Of a stretch of 64,000 nt of DNA, positions 36,163 through 42,989 are shown in pieces (the stretch's first letter is position 1; each line of letters opens with the position of its first letter). The notes below the pieces were generated by a model, which saw only the letters and a list, made by a program, of their open reading frames with translations, made no database searches and was not told where the DNA came from. The position numbers were made by a program, and so were the translations under genes. The DNA comes from a virus. The DNA lies in the IMG/VR virus record IMGVR_UViG_3300042291_001568, positions 1 through 64,000 of that record; one strand, written 5' to 3'.

Positions 36163-36178
36163 CTGCGGATTGTATAAT
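36163..36178 (+). promoter_or_regulatory. array promoter P49
   Basis: CTGCGGATTG plus TATAAT 36173-36178 for ATG 36209. Confidence 0.77.
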
Positions 36179-36208
36179 TGTCTTATCAGCCAAAACAAAA
36201 GGACAACA

Positions 36209-36379
36209 ATGAGAACAGTAAATGACATCATGGAAGAGATCGAAGTTGGGATCATGGACGCCCAGTCCGACTACCCACACCTTAGCCTTGAAGACCTCAC
36301 AGGAGACGTGGTCCGCAGCATCGTTGTGGATTGCCACCCAGCTGTAGCCAGCGAAGTGCTACGGCGGTACGGTCTCTAG
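36209..36379 (+). CDS. small acidic helical protein
   Basis: 56 residues; similar in shape to the 28220 protein (short helices, acidic, MDAQSDYPHLSLEDL). Ends Leu-TAG in the next promoter. Confidence 0.65.
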   Translation: MRTVNDIMEEIEVGIMDAQSDYPHLSLEDLTGDVVRSIVVDCHPAVASEVLRRYGL

Positions 36380-36391
36380 GGATTGTATAAT
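36376..36391 (+). promoter_or_regulatory. array promoter P50
   Basis: CTAGGGATTG plus TATAAT 36386-36391; leaderless ATG 36398. Confidence 0.8.
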
Positions 36392-36397
36392 AATCTT

Positions 36398-36637
36398 ATG
36401 GAAACAACAAAGACAAAAGACATCAAACAAGTAGACCTCATCGTCCATACCTCATGCGGTATAGCGTTCGAAGTCACTGACGTACTGACTGGAGAGTCCC
36501 TCACGGAAGGACGAATCAATTGGTGCACAGACGAAGACATTGAAGAAGATGAAGAGATTGAGTCACGCGGTTGGAACCACTTTCGCAAAAAGATTGCCAA
36601 GCAAGGTTGGACAATCAGAGAAGAAGTCTGGTCGTAG
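36398..36637 (+). CDS. hypothetical protein, leaderless
   Basis: 79 residues: beta strand pair at the start, acidic loop (DEDIEEDEEIESR), Trp-rich end. No ribosome binding site. No family recognised. Confidence 0.65.
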   Translation: METTKTKDIKQVDLIVHTSCGIAFEVTDVLTGESLTEGRINWCTDEDIEEDEEIESRGWNHFRKKIAKQGWTIREEVWS

Positions 36638-36643
36638 CTCTAA

Positions 36644-36659
36644 CTAAGGATTGTATAAT
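36644..36659 (+). promoter_or_regulatory. array promoter P51
   Basis: CTAAGGATTG plus TATAAT 36654-36659, reads the small gene at 36692 and thyX. Confidence 0.8.
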
Positions 36660-36691
36660 GGTCTTATCAACACAACGACAAAAGGAAACAC

Positions 36692-36871
36692 ATGCTAAAA
36701 AGTAGACACATCAGAAACACACGAGCGGCCGAGCGTAGACTTTACGCAATCGTCGCAAAAGCAAATGAGCTAAAAGCAGAGTCAGAAGAAGTCCGTGAGT
36801 ACCTGCGGGAAAACCATGAGTCAATTGAAGCAACATTGAAAGCGTTTGACGTAGCGGGTATTCGCTACTAA
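36692..36871 (+). CDS. small helical protein upstream of thyX
   Basis: 59 residues, one long charged helix (AERRLYAIVAKANELKAESE) that may form a coiled coil. AAAAGGAA before the ATG. Its stop directly touches the thyX start codon, so both are translated together. Confidence 0.62.
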   Translation: MLKSRHIRNTRAAERRLYAIVAKANELKAESEEVREYLRENHESIEATLKAFDVAGIRY

Positions 36872-37567
36872 ATGAAAGAGCTAATCAACGTTGGCGGAGG
36901 ATTCGTTCGCTTGGACGCAGCGATGGCAGACGACATGTCTGTCGTCAATGCGGCCCGAGTGTCGTTTGCAAAGCAAAAGCAAGAGAACGAATGGATAGCA
37001 ATGTCAGAGGTTGACAAAGGTCTTGTCAACTTTCTCATGCGGGAGCGTCATGGAACTCCGTTTGAGCACAACGCTTTTCGCTTCCATGTCAAGTGCCCGG
37101 TCTTTGTTGCTCGTGAGTGGTTTCGTCACCGTATTGGATCATTCAATGAGTTTAGCGCGCGGTACTCAGAAGTTCCAAATGAGTTCTTCGTGCCGGCTGA
37201 AAGTGATGTTAGGACGCAAGTCGGCAAGCCAGGCGCATATCGCTTTGAGCCTGTAGATGCTGAATTGTCTCGTGAGACTGTAGAACTCATTCAAAAAAAC
37301 AATGAGCAAGCGTACGAAGCGTACCAGCACATGATAGTTCGTGGCGTAGCAAAAGAACTTGCTCGAGCGGTTCTACCTGTCTCAATGTATACACAATTCT
37401 ATTGGACAGTAAATGCGCGCTCGCTCATGAACTTTTTGTCGCTGAGACAGCACGAGTCCGCGCAACGCGATATTCGTGAGTACGCTAATGCGGTGTGCGA
37501 ACTTGCGTCGCCTGTGATGCCGGTTACGTTTGCGGCGTGGGAACAAAACGCTCGTATCGCGCCGTAA
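36872..37567 (+). CDS. thyX: flavin-dependent thymidylate synthase
   Basis: 231 residues, normal length. The signature RHRxxSxNxxSxRY is complete at 85-98, with HGTPFEHN (60-67) for FAD and dUMP binding and a C-terminal RSLMNFLSLR. Makes dTMP from dUMP using FAD and methylene-tetrahydrofolate. It replaces the host ThyA/ThyX during infection. Base use (GTG, GCG) is like the rest of the array. Confidence 0.96.
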   Translation: MKELINVGGGFVRLDAAMADDMSVVNAARVSFAKQKQENEWIAMSEVDKGLVNFLMRERHGTPFEHNAFRFHVKCPVFVAREWFRHRIGSFNEFSARYSEVPNEFFVPAESDVRTQVGKPGAYRFEPVDAELSRETVELIQKNNEQAYEAYQHMIVRGVAKELARAVLPVSMYTQFYWTVNARSLMNFLSLRQHESAQRDIREYANAVCELASPVMPVTFAAWEQNARIAP

Positions 37568-37568
37568 A

Positions 37569-37584
37569 CTCAGGATTGTATAAT
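37569..37584 (+). promoter_or_regulatory. array promoter P52
   Basis: CTCAGGATTG plus TATAAT 37579-37584; leaderless ATG 37591. Confidence 0.8.
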
Positions 37585-37590
37585 GATACT

Positions 37591-37764
37591 ATGAACAACG
37601 CGGACCTAGACAAAGCAATTGACTTCGCGGAGGGATACCAGAATACGTATCCTTTCTGCAAAAAGATGGCAATTCACTTCAATCGACTTGGGTACCTTAC
37701 AAGCAGCCAGGTTCAGACCCTACTTTCAATCAAAAAGGAACATGGGCTAAAAGCTCGGTTCTAG
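37591..37764 (+). CDS. small helical protein, leaderless
   Basis: 57 residues; AIDFAEGYQNTYPFCKKM and LTSSQVQTLLSIKKEHG helices. No ribosome binding site. No family recognised. Confidence 0.63.
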   Translation: MNNADLDKAIDFAEGYQNTYPFCKKMAIHFNRLGYLTSSQVQTLLSIKKEHGLKARF

Positions 37765-37767
37765 CTT

Positions 37768-37783
37768 CTTGGGATGATAAAGT
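37768..37783 (+). promoter_or_regulatory. array promoter P53
   Basis: CTTGGGATGA followed by the variant hexamer TAAAGT 37778-37783, 35 nt before ATG 37813. Confidence 0.6.
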
Positions 37784-37812
37784 AGCTAATAACAACATGG
37801 AAGGAAACCAAA

Positions 37813-37917
37813 ATGGAATTTGTAGTATCATTTGATAACACAGTGGCATCAGTGGCATGGGCTTTGACAGTCTTCTTGCTTGGTGGAATGGCAATTAGCA
37901 AGCGTCGGACAAAATAG
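37813..37917 (+). CDS. tiny membrane protein
   Basis: 34 residues: polar start, one membrane segment (VAWALTVFLLGGMAI), basic tail KRRTK. GGAAGGAAAC precedes the ATG. Confidence 0.55.
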   Translation: MEFVVSFDNTVASVAWALTVFLLGGMAISKRRTK

Positions 37918-37918
37918 C

Positions 37919-38098
37919 ATGGAAGCATTAGAGATAAGCACGGCTGCAAAGCTCGCGCTCGCGACGCTTCCAGCAGTGGCCTTCGTATTAGTTATGCGCG
38001 GCTATGGCACTCTCGCAGAGTGCTCTTTGCAAAAGAAAGCAGAACTCGCTGGCAGTAAGCATCGCCACCCGACTAATGCAAATTACAAGGCTGGCTAA
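37919..38098 (+). CDS. small membrane protein
   Basis: 59 residues with a membrane segment (LALATLPAVAFVLVM) and a polar C-terminus. Starts 2 nt after the preceding tiny membrane protein; the pair may work together. Confidence 0.58.
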   Translation: MEALEISTAAKLALATLPAVAFVLVMRGYGTLAECSLQKKAELAGSKHRHPTNANYKAG

Positions 38099-38104
38099 TT
38101 TTCT

Positions 38105-38121
38105 AGGGATGTTATTATAAT
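38105..38121 (+). promoter_or_regulatory. array promoter P54
   Basis: TAGGGATGTTAT then TATAAT 38116-38121 (TATTAT at 38113 in the usual register), before ATG 38177. Confidence 0.65.
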
Positions 38122-38176
38122 CCTGTCAACCTTTACGGTAAGACAACAACAACGACAAACGACAAAGGACTAAGCT

Positions 38177-38692
38177 ATGGGAATGGATGTGTACGGAAGA
38201 AATGCTACGTCAGAAAAAGGCGAGTACTTTCGCAATAATGTTTGGTGGTGGAGACCACTGTGGAACTACTGTCTTGAAGTAGCTCCGGCACTATGCGGTG
38301 AAGTCGATGGCGACACTAATGGTGGCGATGGATTAGACGAAGATGGCGCACAAGAACTCAGCGCTATTCTAAAAGAGTGCCTTGCAACTGGGCACACCTT
38401 TGAATACGAAGACAAATACAACAAACACATCGCGGAGTTGCCACAAACAGACTGCGCGTATTGCGGTACGACTGGGATCCGCACTGACAAAGTAGGCGAA
38501 GAATTTGGAATGCCTGCTAAGCAACTGGAAGAAGCGCTTGCCGTCTTACTTGGCCGCACGCACGGCACTTGCAATGGTTGCGGTGGCGAAGGCAAGGTTG
38601 CTTCGTGGGAAGCTTCGTATCCATTCTCAGCAGAGAACGTTGAAGAGTTCGCAGAGTTTCTTGCGCAAAGCGGTGGCTTCTCAATTTGCTGA
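38177..38692 (+). CDS. conserved phage protein with CxxC pairs
   Basis: 171 residues. MGMDVYGRNATSEKGEYFRN followed by NVWWWRPLW is the start of a family found in many phages and some bacteria; here CAYCG (about 93-97) and CNGCGGEGK (about 131-140) add a DnaJ-like zinc site. Function unknown. Confidence 0.82.
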   Translation: MGMDVYGRNATSEKGEYFRNNVWWWRPLWNYCLEVAPALCGEVDGDTNGGDGLDEDGAQELSAILKECLATGHTFEYEDKYNKHIAELPQTDCAYCGTTGIRTDKVGEEFGMPAKQLEEALAVLLGRTHGTCNGCGGEGKVASWEASYPFSAENVEEFAEFLAQSGGFSIC

Positions 38693-38698
38693 TCTAAT

Positions 38699-38745
38699 GT
38701 CCCGACCTCGATAAGTTCTTACTGTGATAAGACTCGAGGTTGGAC
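38699..38745 (+). terminator. long imperfect hairpin
   Basis: GTCCCGACCTCG pairs with CGAGGTTGGAC with one mismatch/bulge; an inner AGTTCTTA/ATAAGACT stem lengthens it. Confidence 0.6.
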
Positions 38746-38752
38746 TTACAAT

Positions 38753-38768
38753 CTAAGGATTGTATAAT
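38753..38768 (+). promoter_or_regulatory. array promoter P55
   Basis: CTAAGGATTG plus TATAAT 38763-38768; probably reads 38800-40207. Confidence 0.8.
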
Positions 38769-38799
38769 AGTACTATCAACAACAACAGGAGGACACGCT

Positions 38800-39009
38800 G
38801 TGGCACATTACGTAGACACGGTTCTTGAAGGACTCAAGGAGATTGGTCATACGGCCAAGAAACTGGGCATCGAGAAAGTAGCAGAAGCTGCAGGGATCAA
38901 ACCGAGAATGGTAAAGAAGTTCACGGTTGACCCGATGACATGCAACAATGCGGACATCAGAAAGATCACAGCCGCCGTCAAAGAACTAACAGAGGACAAA
39001 CCAGAATGA
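38800..39009 (+). CDS. small HTH-like protein
   Basis: 69 residues from GTG 38800 behind AGGAGGAC. LGIEKVAEAAGIKPRMVKKF is a good helix-turn-helix, followed by a closing helix. Likely a DNA-binding regulator of this small operon. Confidence 0.65.
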   Translation: MAHYVDTVLEGLKEIGHTAKKLGIEKVAEAAGIKPRMVKKFTVDPMTCNNADIRKITAAVKELTEDKPE

Positions 39010-39344
39010 CATCAGCAGAAGAAACAGTCATACGCCACATATCGCTCGGGGTATACGACAGTACGTTAGCGGACATAGAGAAAGCTCTAACAGAGCGACT
39101 CCGAGTCACGCGGCAGTCAAGAACTATCAAAGACTATGGCGTAGGCGACAAGGTCGTATTCAATAGCCTATGCGGTACACAGTACTTACAAGGAGCCACA
39201 GGGGTAGTTGTAGGCTTGAAGCAGAAAAAGTTGCTGGTCAAATTGGACAATCCAGTAGGACGATTTGTCCGCTATTCGTCAGATGGGAAAGTAGAGTCGT
39301 CGAGTATCAGTGTACCGACAAGCATCGTTGACATAGTAAGGTAG
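39006..39344 (+). CDS. hypothetical protein with barrel-like domain
   Basis: 112 residues: helical start, then GVGDKVVFNSLCGTQYLQGA and GVVVGLKQKKLLVKL, which looks like an SH3-type beta barrel. Starts in an ATGA overlap. Confidence 0.68.
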   Translation: MTSAEETVIRHISLGVYDSTLADIEKALTERLRVTRQSRTIKDYGVGDKVVFNSLCGTQYLQGATGVVVGLKQKKLLVKLDNPVGRFVRYSSDGKVESSSISVPTSIVDIVR

Positions 39345-39350
39345 TACTCA

Positions 39351-39938
39351 ATGACAACCATAGTGTGCGTACAAGGACCTAAGTGGGCAGTAGTCGGCTA
39401 CGACTCTCAAGTGACAGAAGAAGATGGTCGTCGCTACACGATGGCACGCGGTTCAACAAAGGTCGCAAGGAATGGCGAGTTTCTTCTCGGTGCTGCGGGT
39501 GATGTGCGAGCAATCAACATCCTTACGCACGCATTCTTTCCACCACAAGTCGGTGACTTAGTTGGAGTGCGGCTAGACAAATACATGACTAGCAAATTCA
39601 TTCCTTCATTGCGGACGTGCTTTGAAGCTCAAGGCTACGCAGCGTCAGGTAAAGACGAGCAAGCACAGTACGGATCAGATGTTCTTGCGGTAGTCAATGG
39701 AACTGTCTACGTCATTGGTGACGACTACTCGTGGGTACGAGATGCTGCGGGTGTGTACGCGCTGGGAACTGGCGGCGACTACGCATTAGGCAGTCTGCAT
39801 TCGTTCGGATTGCCAAAGCTCATGACAAAAGTGTCTGCGGCTCAAGATGCGGTGCGGCAATCTTTACAAATTGCTGCAAAACTAGATCCCGGGTCAGGAC
39901 CACCTTTCCATATTGTAAGCCAACTTGCTCCAAAATAG
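39351..39938 (+). CDS. proteasome beta-subunit-like Ntn hydrolase
   Basis: 195 residues. After removal of Met1 the N-terminus is TTIVCVQG, giving the nucleophile Thr; Asp18 in GYDSQ sits at the Asp17 position of proteasome subunits, and STKVARNGEFLLGAAGD carries the lysine strand (Lys37). GTGGDYALGSL near 143 fits the later Gly/Ser loop. No propeptide and no alpha-subunit partner is present, so it may form an HslV-like ring alone, act as an amidase, or join the host proteasome. Actinobacteria are among the few bacteria with proteasomes. Confidence 0.85.
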   Translation: MTTIVCVQGPKWAVVGYDSQVTEEDGRRYTMARGSTKVARNGEFLLGAAGDVRAINILTHAFFPPQVGDLVGVRLDKYMTSKFIPSLRTCFEAQGYAASGKDEQAQYGSDVLAVVNGTVYVIGDDYSWVRDAAGVYALGTGGDYALGSLHSFGLPKLMTKVSAAQDAVRQSLQIAAKLDPGSGPPFHIVSQLAPK

Positions 39939-39961
39939 ACGCAAACGAAAGAAGAATAGAC

Positions 39962-40207
39962 ATGAACGACGAAAATGACCTGATGAGTTGGAGAGACAAA
40001 GCTGCATGCATTGGTCGCCAAGAACTATTCTTTGAAGATCACAAAAGTACTACGGTGCGAAAGGCAAAAAGCGTATGCGCTACCTGTGCGGTGATTGACA
40101 ACTGTAGAGAGTACGCACTCGTCCATACTGAGTTTGGAGTCTGGGGCGGAATGACTGCAAACGAAAGGCGACGTATGTTGCGGGTACGCCGTAGGCAGCA
40201 AAAGTAG
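39962..40207 (+). CDS. WhiB-family iron-sulfur transcription regulator (copy 2)
   Basis: 81 residues. Cys16 (AACIG), then CATC (about 39-42) and Cys48 give the [4Fe-4S] ligands, followed by GVWGGMTANERRRM and a basic end RVRRRQQK. Closer to classic WhiB/WhmD than copy 1 at 3344, so the phage carries two different forms. Confidence 0.93.
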   Translation: MNDENDLMSWRDKAACIGRQELFFEDHKSTTVRKAKSVCATCAVIDNCREYALVHTEFGVWGGMTANERRRMLRVRRRQQK

Positions 40208-40279
40208 AATGAAATACTCAATAGCTCCGTTGACTTGTAGTATCGTGTATGACTTAGGACAATATGTACGGAGGAAGCA

Positions 40280-40435
40280 ATGTCAGAAAACTCAGAGAAG
40301 CGTAAGCCACAAAAGTGGAAGTGCCCTAAATGCGACAACACTATGATCACTTTTGTCGGCCTTAGTGAGAACCCTACTTGCCGCAATCCTTCTGCGCACT
40401 CAACTACGACCGTAGAAATGGAAGAAACTAAATGA
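40280..40435 (+). CDS. small zinc-ribbon protein
   Basis: 51 residues with KCPKCDN and PTCRNPSAH, a likely zinc knuckle. Strong GGAGG before the ATG. Overlaps the next start (ATGA). Confidence 0.63.
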   Translation: MSENSEKRKPQKWKCPKCDNTMITFVGLSENPTCRNPSAHSTTTVEMEETK

Positions 40436-40566
40436 TCTTTCTCGTACTTGCTTTCTTGTTTACGTTTGCGGCAATGTCAGTTCGCCTCGCTCGTAAAGAG
40501 AAGGTGCACGGTACGGCTCTTCTTGGGGTAGTCAGTCCTCAAAAAGATATTGACAAAAAATTGTAG
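40432..40566 (+). CDS. small membrane protein
   Basis: 44 residues, N-terminal membrane segment (FLVLAFLFTFAAMSV) then a basic and polar tail. Coupled to the zinc-ribbon gene. Confidence 0.58.
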   Translation: MIFLVLAFLFTFAAMSVRLARKEKVHGTALLGVVSPQKDIDKKL

Positions 40567-40608
40567 TACTTATGTACTTTTCAGTATCTACGAAGTAGTA
40601 TAAGACCA

Positions 40609-40926
40609 ATGACACACATGGATGCAGCAGCCTATGCGGTTCTCGATGAAGCAAAAGCGCTTATTGAAGAAGCAAGAAAGCAGCTTTCACTGATGCCAGA
40701 AGAAATACAAACAAAAACTACACTACGAAGGAGACAAACAAACATGTCAGAACTTACAGCACAGCGTGCGGGCGAACTCTACGCTCAAGGGCAATCAGTT
40801 ATTGAAGTAGCTCGAGCACATGGACTCTCGTACAGCCAGACTCGTAAGCTCATCGGAGCAAGCGGTACACCAATTCGCGATGCATCTGGTCGTCTCAAAG
40901 GACGTACCCGTAAGGCAACAGCGTAA
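40609..40926 (+). CDS. HTH protein with a long in-frame upstream part (two starts)
   Basis: One frame of 105 residues holding two blocks. From ATG 40609: a helical block (DEAKALIEEARKQLSL) followed by a stretch coded by A-rich leader-like DNA. From ATG 40744, behind a perfect AAGGAG: 60 residues with helix-turn-helix AQGQSVIEVARAHGLSYSQT and a basic RLKGRTRK tail, like small Lsr2-C/HTH proteins of actinophages. The short form is almost certainly made; the long form may be a fusion of two former genes. Confidence 0.7.
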   Translation: MTHMDAAAYAVLDEAKALIEEARKQLSLMPEEIQTKTTLRRRQTNMSELTAQRAGELYAQGQSVIEVARAHGLSYSQTRKLIGASGTPIRDASGRLKGRTRKATA

Positions 40927-40928
40927 CT

Positions 40929-41099
40929 ATGCCAACTTGGTTCTCGCAATTGCGGAACTTAGTATGGACATCTGTTCTTGCGGTGATCATGGGTTTAGCA
41001 TCTGTGGTCACCGCAATTGCGGGTGGAAGTATTGAGGTAGTCGTTAGTCTCGCCTTGTTTGGAGCAATACTAAGCACCCTGTCCTCTAAGGTGCGCTAA
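40929..41099 (+). CDS. two-segment membrane protein
   Basis: 56 residues, membrane segments at about 13-30 and 36-50. Starts 2 nt after the HTH gene. Could be a holin-type protein; nothing specific supports it. Confidence 0.58.
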   Translation: MPTWFSQLRNLVWTSVLAVIMGLASVVTAIAGGSIEVVVSLALFGAILSTLSSKVR

Positions 41100-41101
41100 C
41101 A

Positions 41102-41117
41102 CTCGGGAATGTATAGT
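41102..41117 (+). promoter_or_regulatory. array promoter P56
   Basis: CTCGGGAATG plus variant TATAGT 41112-41117 for ATG 41144. Confidence 0.65.
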
Positions 41118-41143
41118 AGTAGTTATACAACAGAGGAGTAAAC

Positions 41144-41317
41144 ATGGAACCAGAAGTATTCAAAGTAACAGTGACCAATAGCGATGGAGACGACATCGTC
41201 GCCTACGTCACCCCCGTACAGAAGCAAGCCTATGTTCGCTCGATGACAGAAGAGTACGGTCCTGCCGTAGTTGAGCCGATGATGATTGCGGACCTTCCTG
41301 AAGGCATAGAACTCTGA
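41144..41317 (+). CDS. small hypothetical protein
   Basis: 57 residues: VFKVTVTNSDGDDIVAYV strand region, then helix and acidic end. CAGAGGAG before the ATG; overlaps the next start (TGATG). Confidence 0.62.
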   Translation: MEPEVFKVTVTNSDGDDIVAYVTPVQKQAYVRSMTEEYGPAVVEPMMIADLPEGIEL

Positions 41318-41475
41318 TGGTCTGGCTAGAGCACTTGCGTATTGCGGGTGGGCCAACAACAATTGAAGACGACAAGCGCGAACTGCGCAAAGTCGCAAAG
41401 ATCGATGCCGACTGTAATGAACGCTTTATGCGGGACTTACTTGGTGACGACGAGTACGAAGACTGGGACAACTAG
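41317..41475 (+). CDS. small acidic hypothetical protein
   Basis: 52 residues, helical with an acidic end LGDDEYEDWDN. Coupled to the gene before it. Confidence 0.6.
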   Translation: MVWLEHLRIAGGPTTIEDDKRELRKVAKIDADCNERFMRDLLGDDEYEDWDN

Positions 41476-41524
41476 TCTTCGCATTCAATACTAAATGACA
41501 AAACGACAAATAAGGAGATAACAT

Positions 41525-41890
41525 ATGTGGGTATTTACCCAAGACGGATTCGTAAGCGTGGTGGACAACCATCAACGCAAGGGATTCCTTACAGCACGAT
41601 CACGTGATCGTCAATCGCTAATCGCTCTTTCAGAGATTGCAAGCTGCGAAATTGAGTTCACACCTATGCGGGACTATCAGTACCGTACTTTCGTAACTCG
41701 AGATCAGTATTCAGAATGGCTTGCATTGCAATCAGAAATGCTGAACTACGGCAACTTCAAAGATCAAGTGCATAAGACACTTGGCGACACGTACTACCAT
41801 GCATGCGGTGAAGTATGGCACGCAATGAACATGGTTCAAGATGACGAAGCCGCGCAGTGGACTAGAGATCGCTACGCTGCGAAAGCGTAA
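41525..41890 (+). CDS. conserved protein of the MWVFTxxGFVSVV type
   Basis: 121 residues. Begins MWVFTQDGFVSVVD, has ARSRDRQSLIAL and YHACGEVWHAMNMVQ near the end, the fixed points of a family present in many bacteria and phages. Function unknown. AAGGAGAT before the ATG. Confidence 0.82.
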   Translation: MWVFTQDGFVSVVDNHQRKGFLTARSRDRQSLIALSEIASCEIEFTPMRDYQYRTFVTRDQYSEWLALQSEMLNYGNFKDQVHKTLGDTYYHACGEVWHAMNMVQDDEAAQWTRDRYAAKA

Positions 41891-41894
41891 CGCA

Positions 41895-41972
41895 ATGGAC
41901 TCGCACGATCAAGCAACACTAATACTTTGCGTTGCTTTGGCCTGCTGCGTTGCGGTGCTTCTATGCCTGTGA
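41895..41972 (+). CDS. tiny cysteine-rich membrane peptide
   Basis: 25 residues: 8 polar then LILCVALACCVAVLLCL. Starts 4 nt after the previous stop. Possible toxin-like or holin-like peptide, no family. Confidence 0.42.
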   Translation: MDSHDQATLILCVALACCVAVLLCL

Positions 41973-42014
41973 CTCAGAGTTTCACATCTATTCTGAAGTC
42001 GGAATGGATGTGAA

Positions 42015-42248
42015 ATGACTGCCAATCGACTCAAGTATGAGTGCGCCGCATGCGGTGAGATGTTTGCGAAGACTTATGAGCACATGAGCCATTACATGGA
42101 GAAGCACGACGAAGGCTACATACCTCGTGGGCAGCGTCGCTTGCGTAAGGTTGCGTGCCGGAGCTGCGTCAAAGAAATGCCAGTCCCAAACTTAGAAGCT
42201 GGCGAGTGGTGGCGTTGTGAGTGCGGCTTTGAGCTTCCACGATCTTGA
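42015..42248 (+). CDS. double zinc-finger protein
   Basis: 77 residues: C2H2-like finger CAACGEMFAKTYEHMSHYME plus a zinc ribbon CRSC...CECG. Likely nucleic-acid binding. Confidence 0.75.
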   Translation: MTANRLKYECAACGEMFAKTYEHMSHYMEKHDEGYIPRGQRRLRKVACRSCVKEMPVPNLEAGEWWRCECGFELPRS

Positions 42249-42273
42249 GGTAGCGGTTAGCTCGGGGCTAAAA

Positions 42274-42289
42274 CTCGGGATGATAAAGT
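42274..42289 (+). promoter_or_regulatory. array promoter P57
   Basis: CTCGGGATGA plus TAAAGT 42284-42289; the leader starts with hairpin CAGC-AAAT-GCTG (42298-42309). Confidence 0.62.
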
Positions 42290-42297
42290 GTATCTAT

Positions 42298-42309
42298 CAG
42301 CAAATGCTG
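42298..42309 (+). promoter_or_regulatory. 5'-end leader hairpin
   Basis: CAGC-AAAT-GCTG followed by GTAACGAC, at the 5' end of the P57 transcript. Confidence 0.45.
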
Positions 42310-42329
42310 GTAACGACAAAAGGATGATC

Positions 42330-42539
42330 ATGGAAACTATTACAATGAAGGGAGCCGTAGTTGCGGTTCTCACGCTCGGAAGCACTGTGCAAATCTGGGT
42401 GGCTTCGCCAACCGGTGACTCATCAGACTCACACATCTTTGAGATGCCAACAACGTCTGACTCACACGCACACGTCATTGCAAATATGTGGCGCAAAGCC
42501 TGGAATCTTCCAGCAGCTGACGCTCCTCTCGAGTTCTAA
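42330..42539 (+). CDS. small beta-rich hypothetical protein
   Basis: 69 residues: GAVVAVLTLGSTVQIWVASP then a polar Ser/His stretch and a helical end. AAAAGGAT before the ATG. Confidence 0.63.
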   Translation: METITMKGAVVAVLTLGSTVQIWVASPTGDSSDSHIFEMPTTSDSHAHVIANMWRKAWNLPAADAPLEF

Positions 42540-42541
42540 TT

Positions 42542-42740
42542 TATAGTGGCCGAGTAACGCCGCAATACCTCATCGCGCTGAGCGGTGTCAAAGTTACTCA
42601 CTCAGCTAATATCTGCTCGCCCAGCTCGAGTTCTTCGTCGTACTTGGGCTGGCTGCTGAGCTAAAGTCAGGGGCTCGCAAGGACCTCCACCTTGCGGGCC
42701 TCACGACTTCTCACCTTGTACGTCAAAAAACTCAGGATGG
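42542..42740 (+). other. strongly folded gene-free stretch, possible non-coding RNA
   Basis: No reading frame. A TATAGT (42542-42547) is followed within 4-6 nt by GAGTAAC (42552-42558), which pairs with GTTACTC (42593-42599). Further stems: GCCCA/TGGGC and GCTCGCAAG (42673-42681) with CTTGCGGGC (42691-42699). Either a structured 3' region of the preceding gene or a separate RNA. Confidence 0.5.
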
Positions 42741-42746
42741 TACAAT
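42731..42746 (+). promoter_or_regulatory. array promoter P58
   Basis: CTCAGGATGG plus TACAAT 42741-42746 for ATG 42777. Confidence 0.7.
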
Positions 42747-42776
42747 GTTCTTACCAACAAGGAAAGGACGAATGAC

Positions 42777-42947
42777 ATGCAGATTACAGAAGACAACTAC
42801 AACGACATCCAGTATGTGACAGCTCATGACGACTGCGGTACATGCCGCGGACACCTAGAGTTCGCACTCGCAAACTTCAAGCGCACACCATCGATTGAAT
42901 CGATGACTGGGGACAATGACTGCTTCGGTAAGGTCTACATCGCGTAG
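42777..42947 (+). CDS. small hypothetical protein with CxxC
   Basis: 56 residues; HDDCGTCRGHLEFAL near the middle and DNDCFGK near the end suggest one metal or disulfide site. GAAAGGAC before the start. Confidence 0.62.
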   Translation: MQITEDNYNDIQYVTAHDDCGTCRGHLEFALANFKRTPSIESMTGDNDCFGKVYIA

Positions 42948-42966
42948 GCCTTATCGCGGTCATTAT

Positions 42967-42982
42967 CTAAGGATTGTATAAT
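42967..42982 (+). promoter_or_regulatory. array promoter P59
   Basis: CTAAGGATTG plus TATAAT 42977-42982; leaderless ATG 42990. Confidence 0.8.
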
Positions 42983-42989
42983 TGGCTAC

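Noticed and set aside
25282-36379. Many reverse-strand frames containing IIIQSL- or IIISSL-like words
   Set aside because: The words are the reverse translation of the repeated promoter blocks; the forward genes have ribosome binding sites and promoters.
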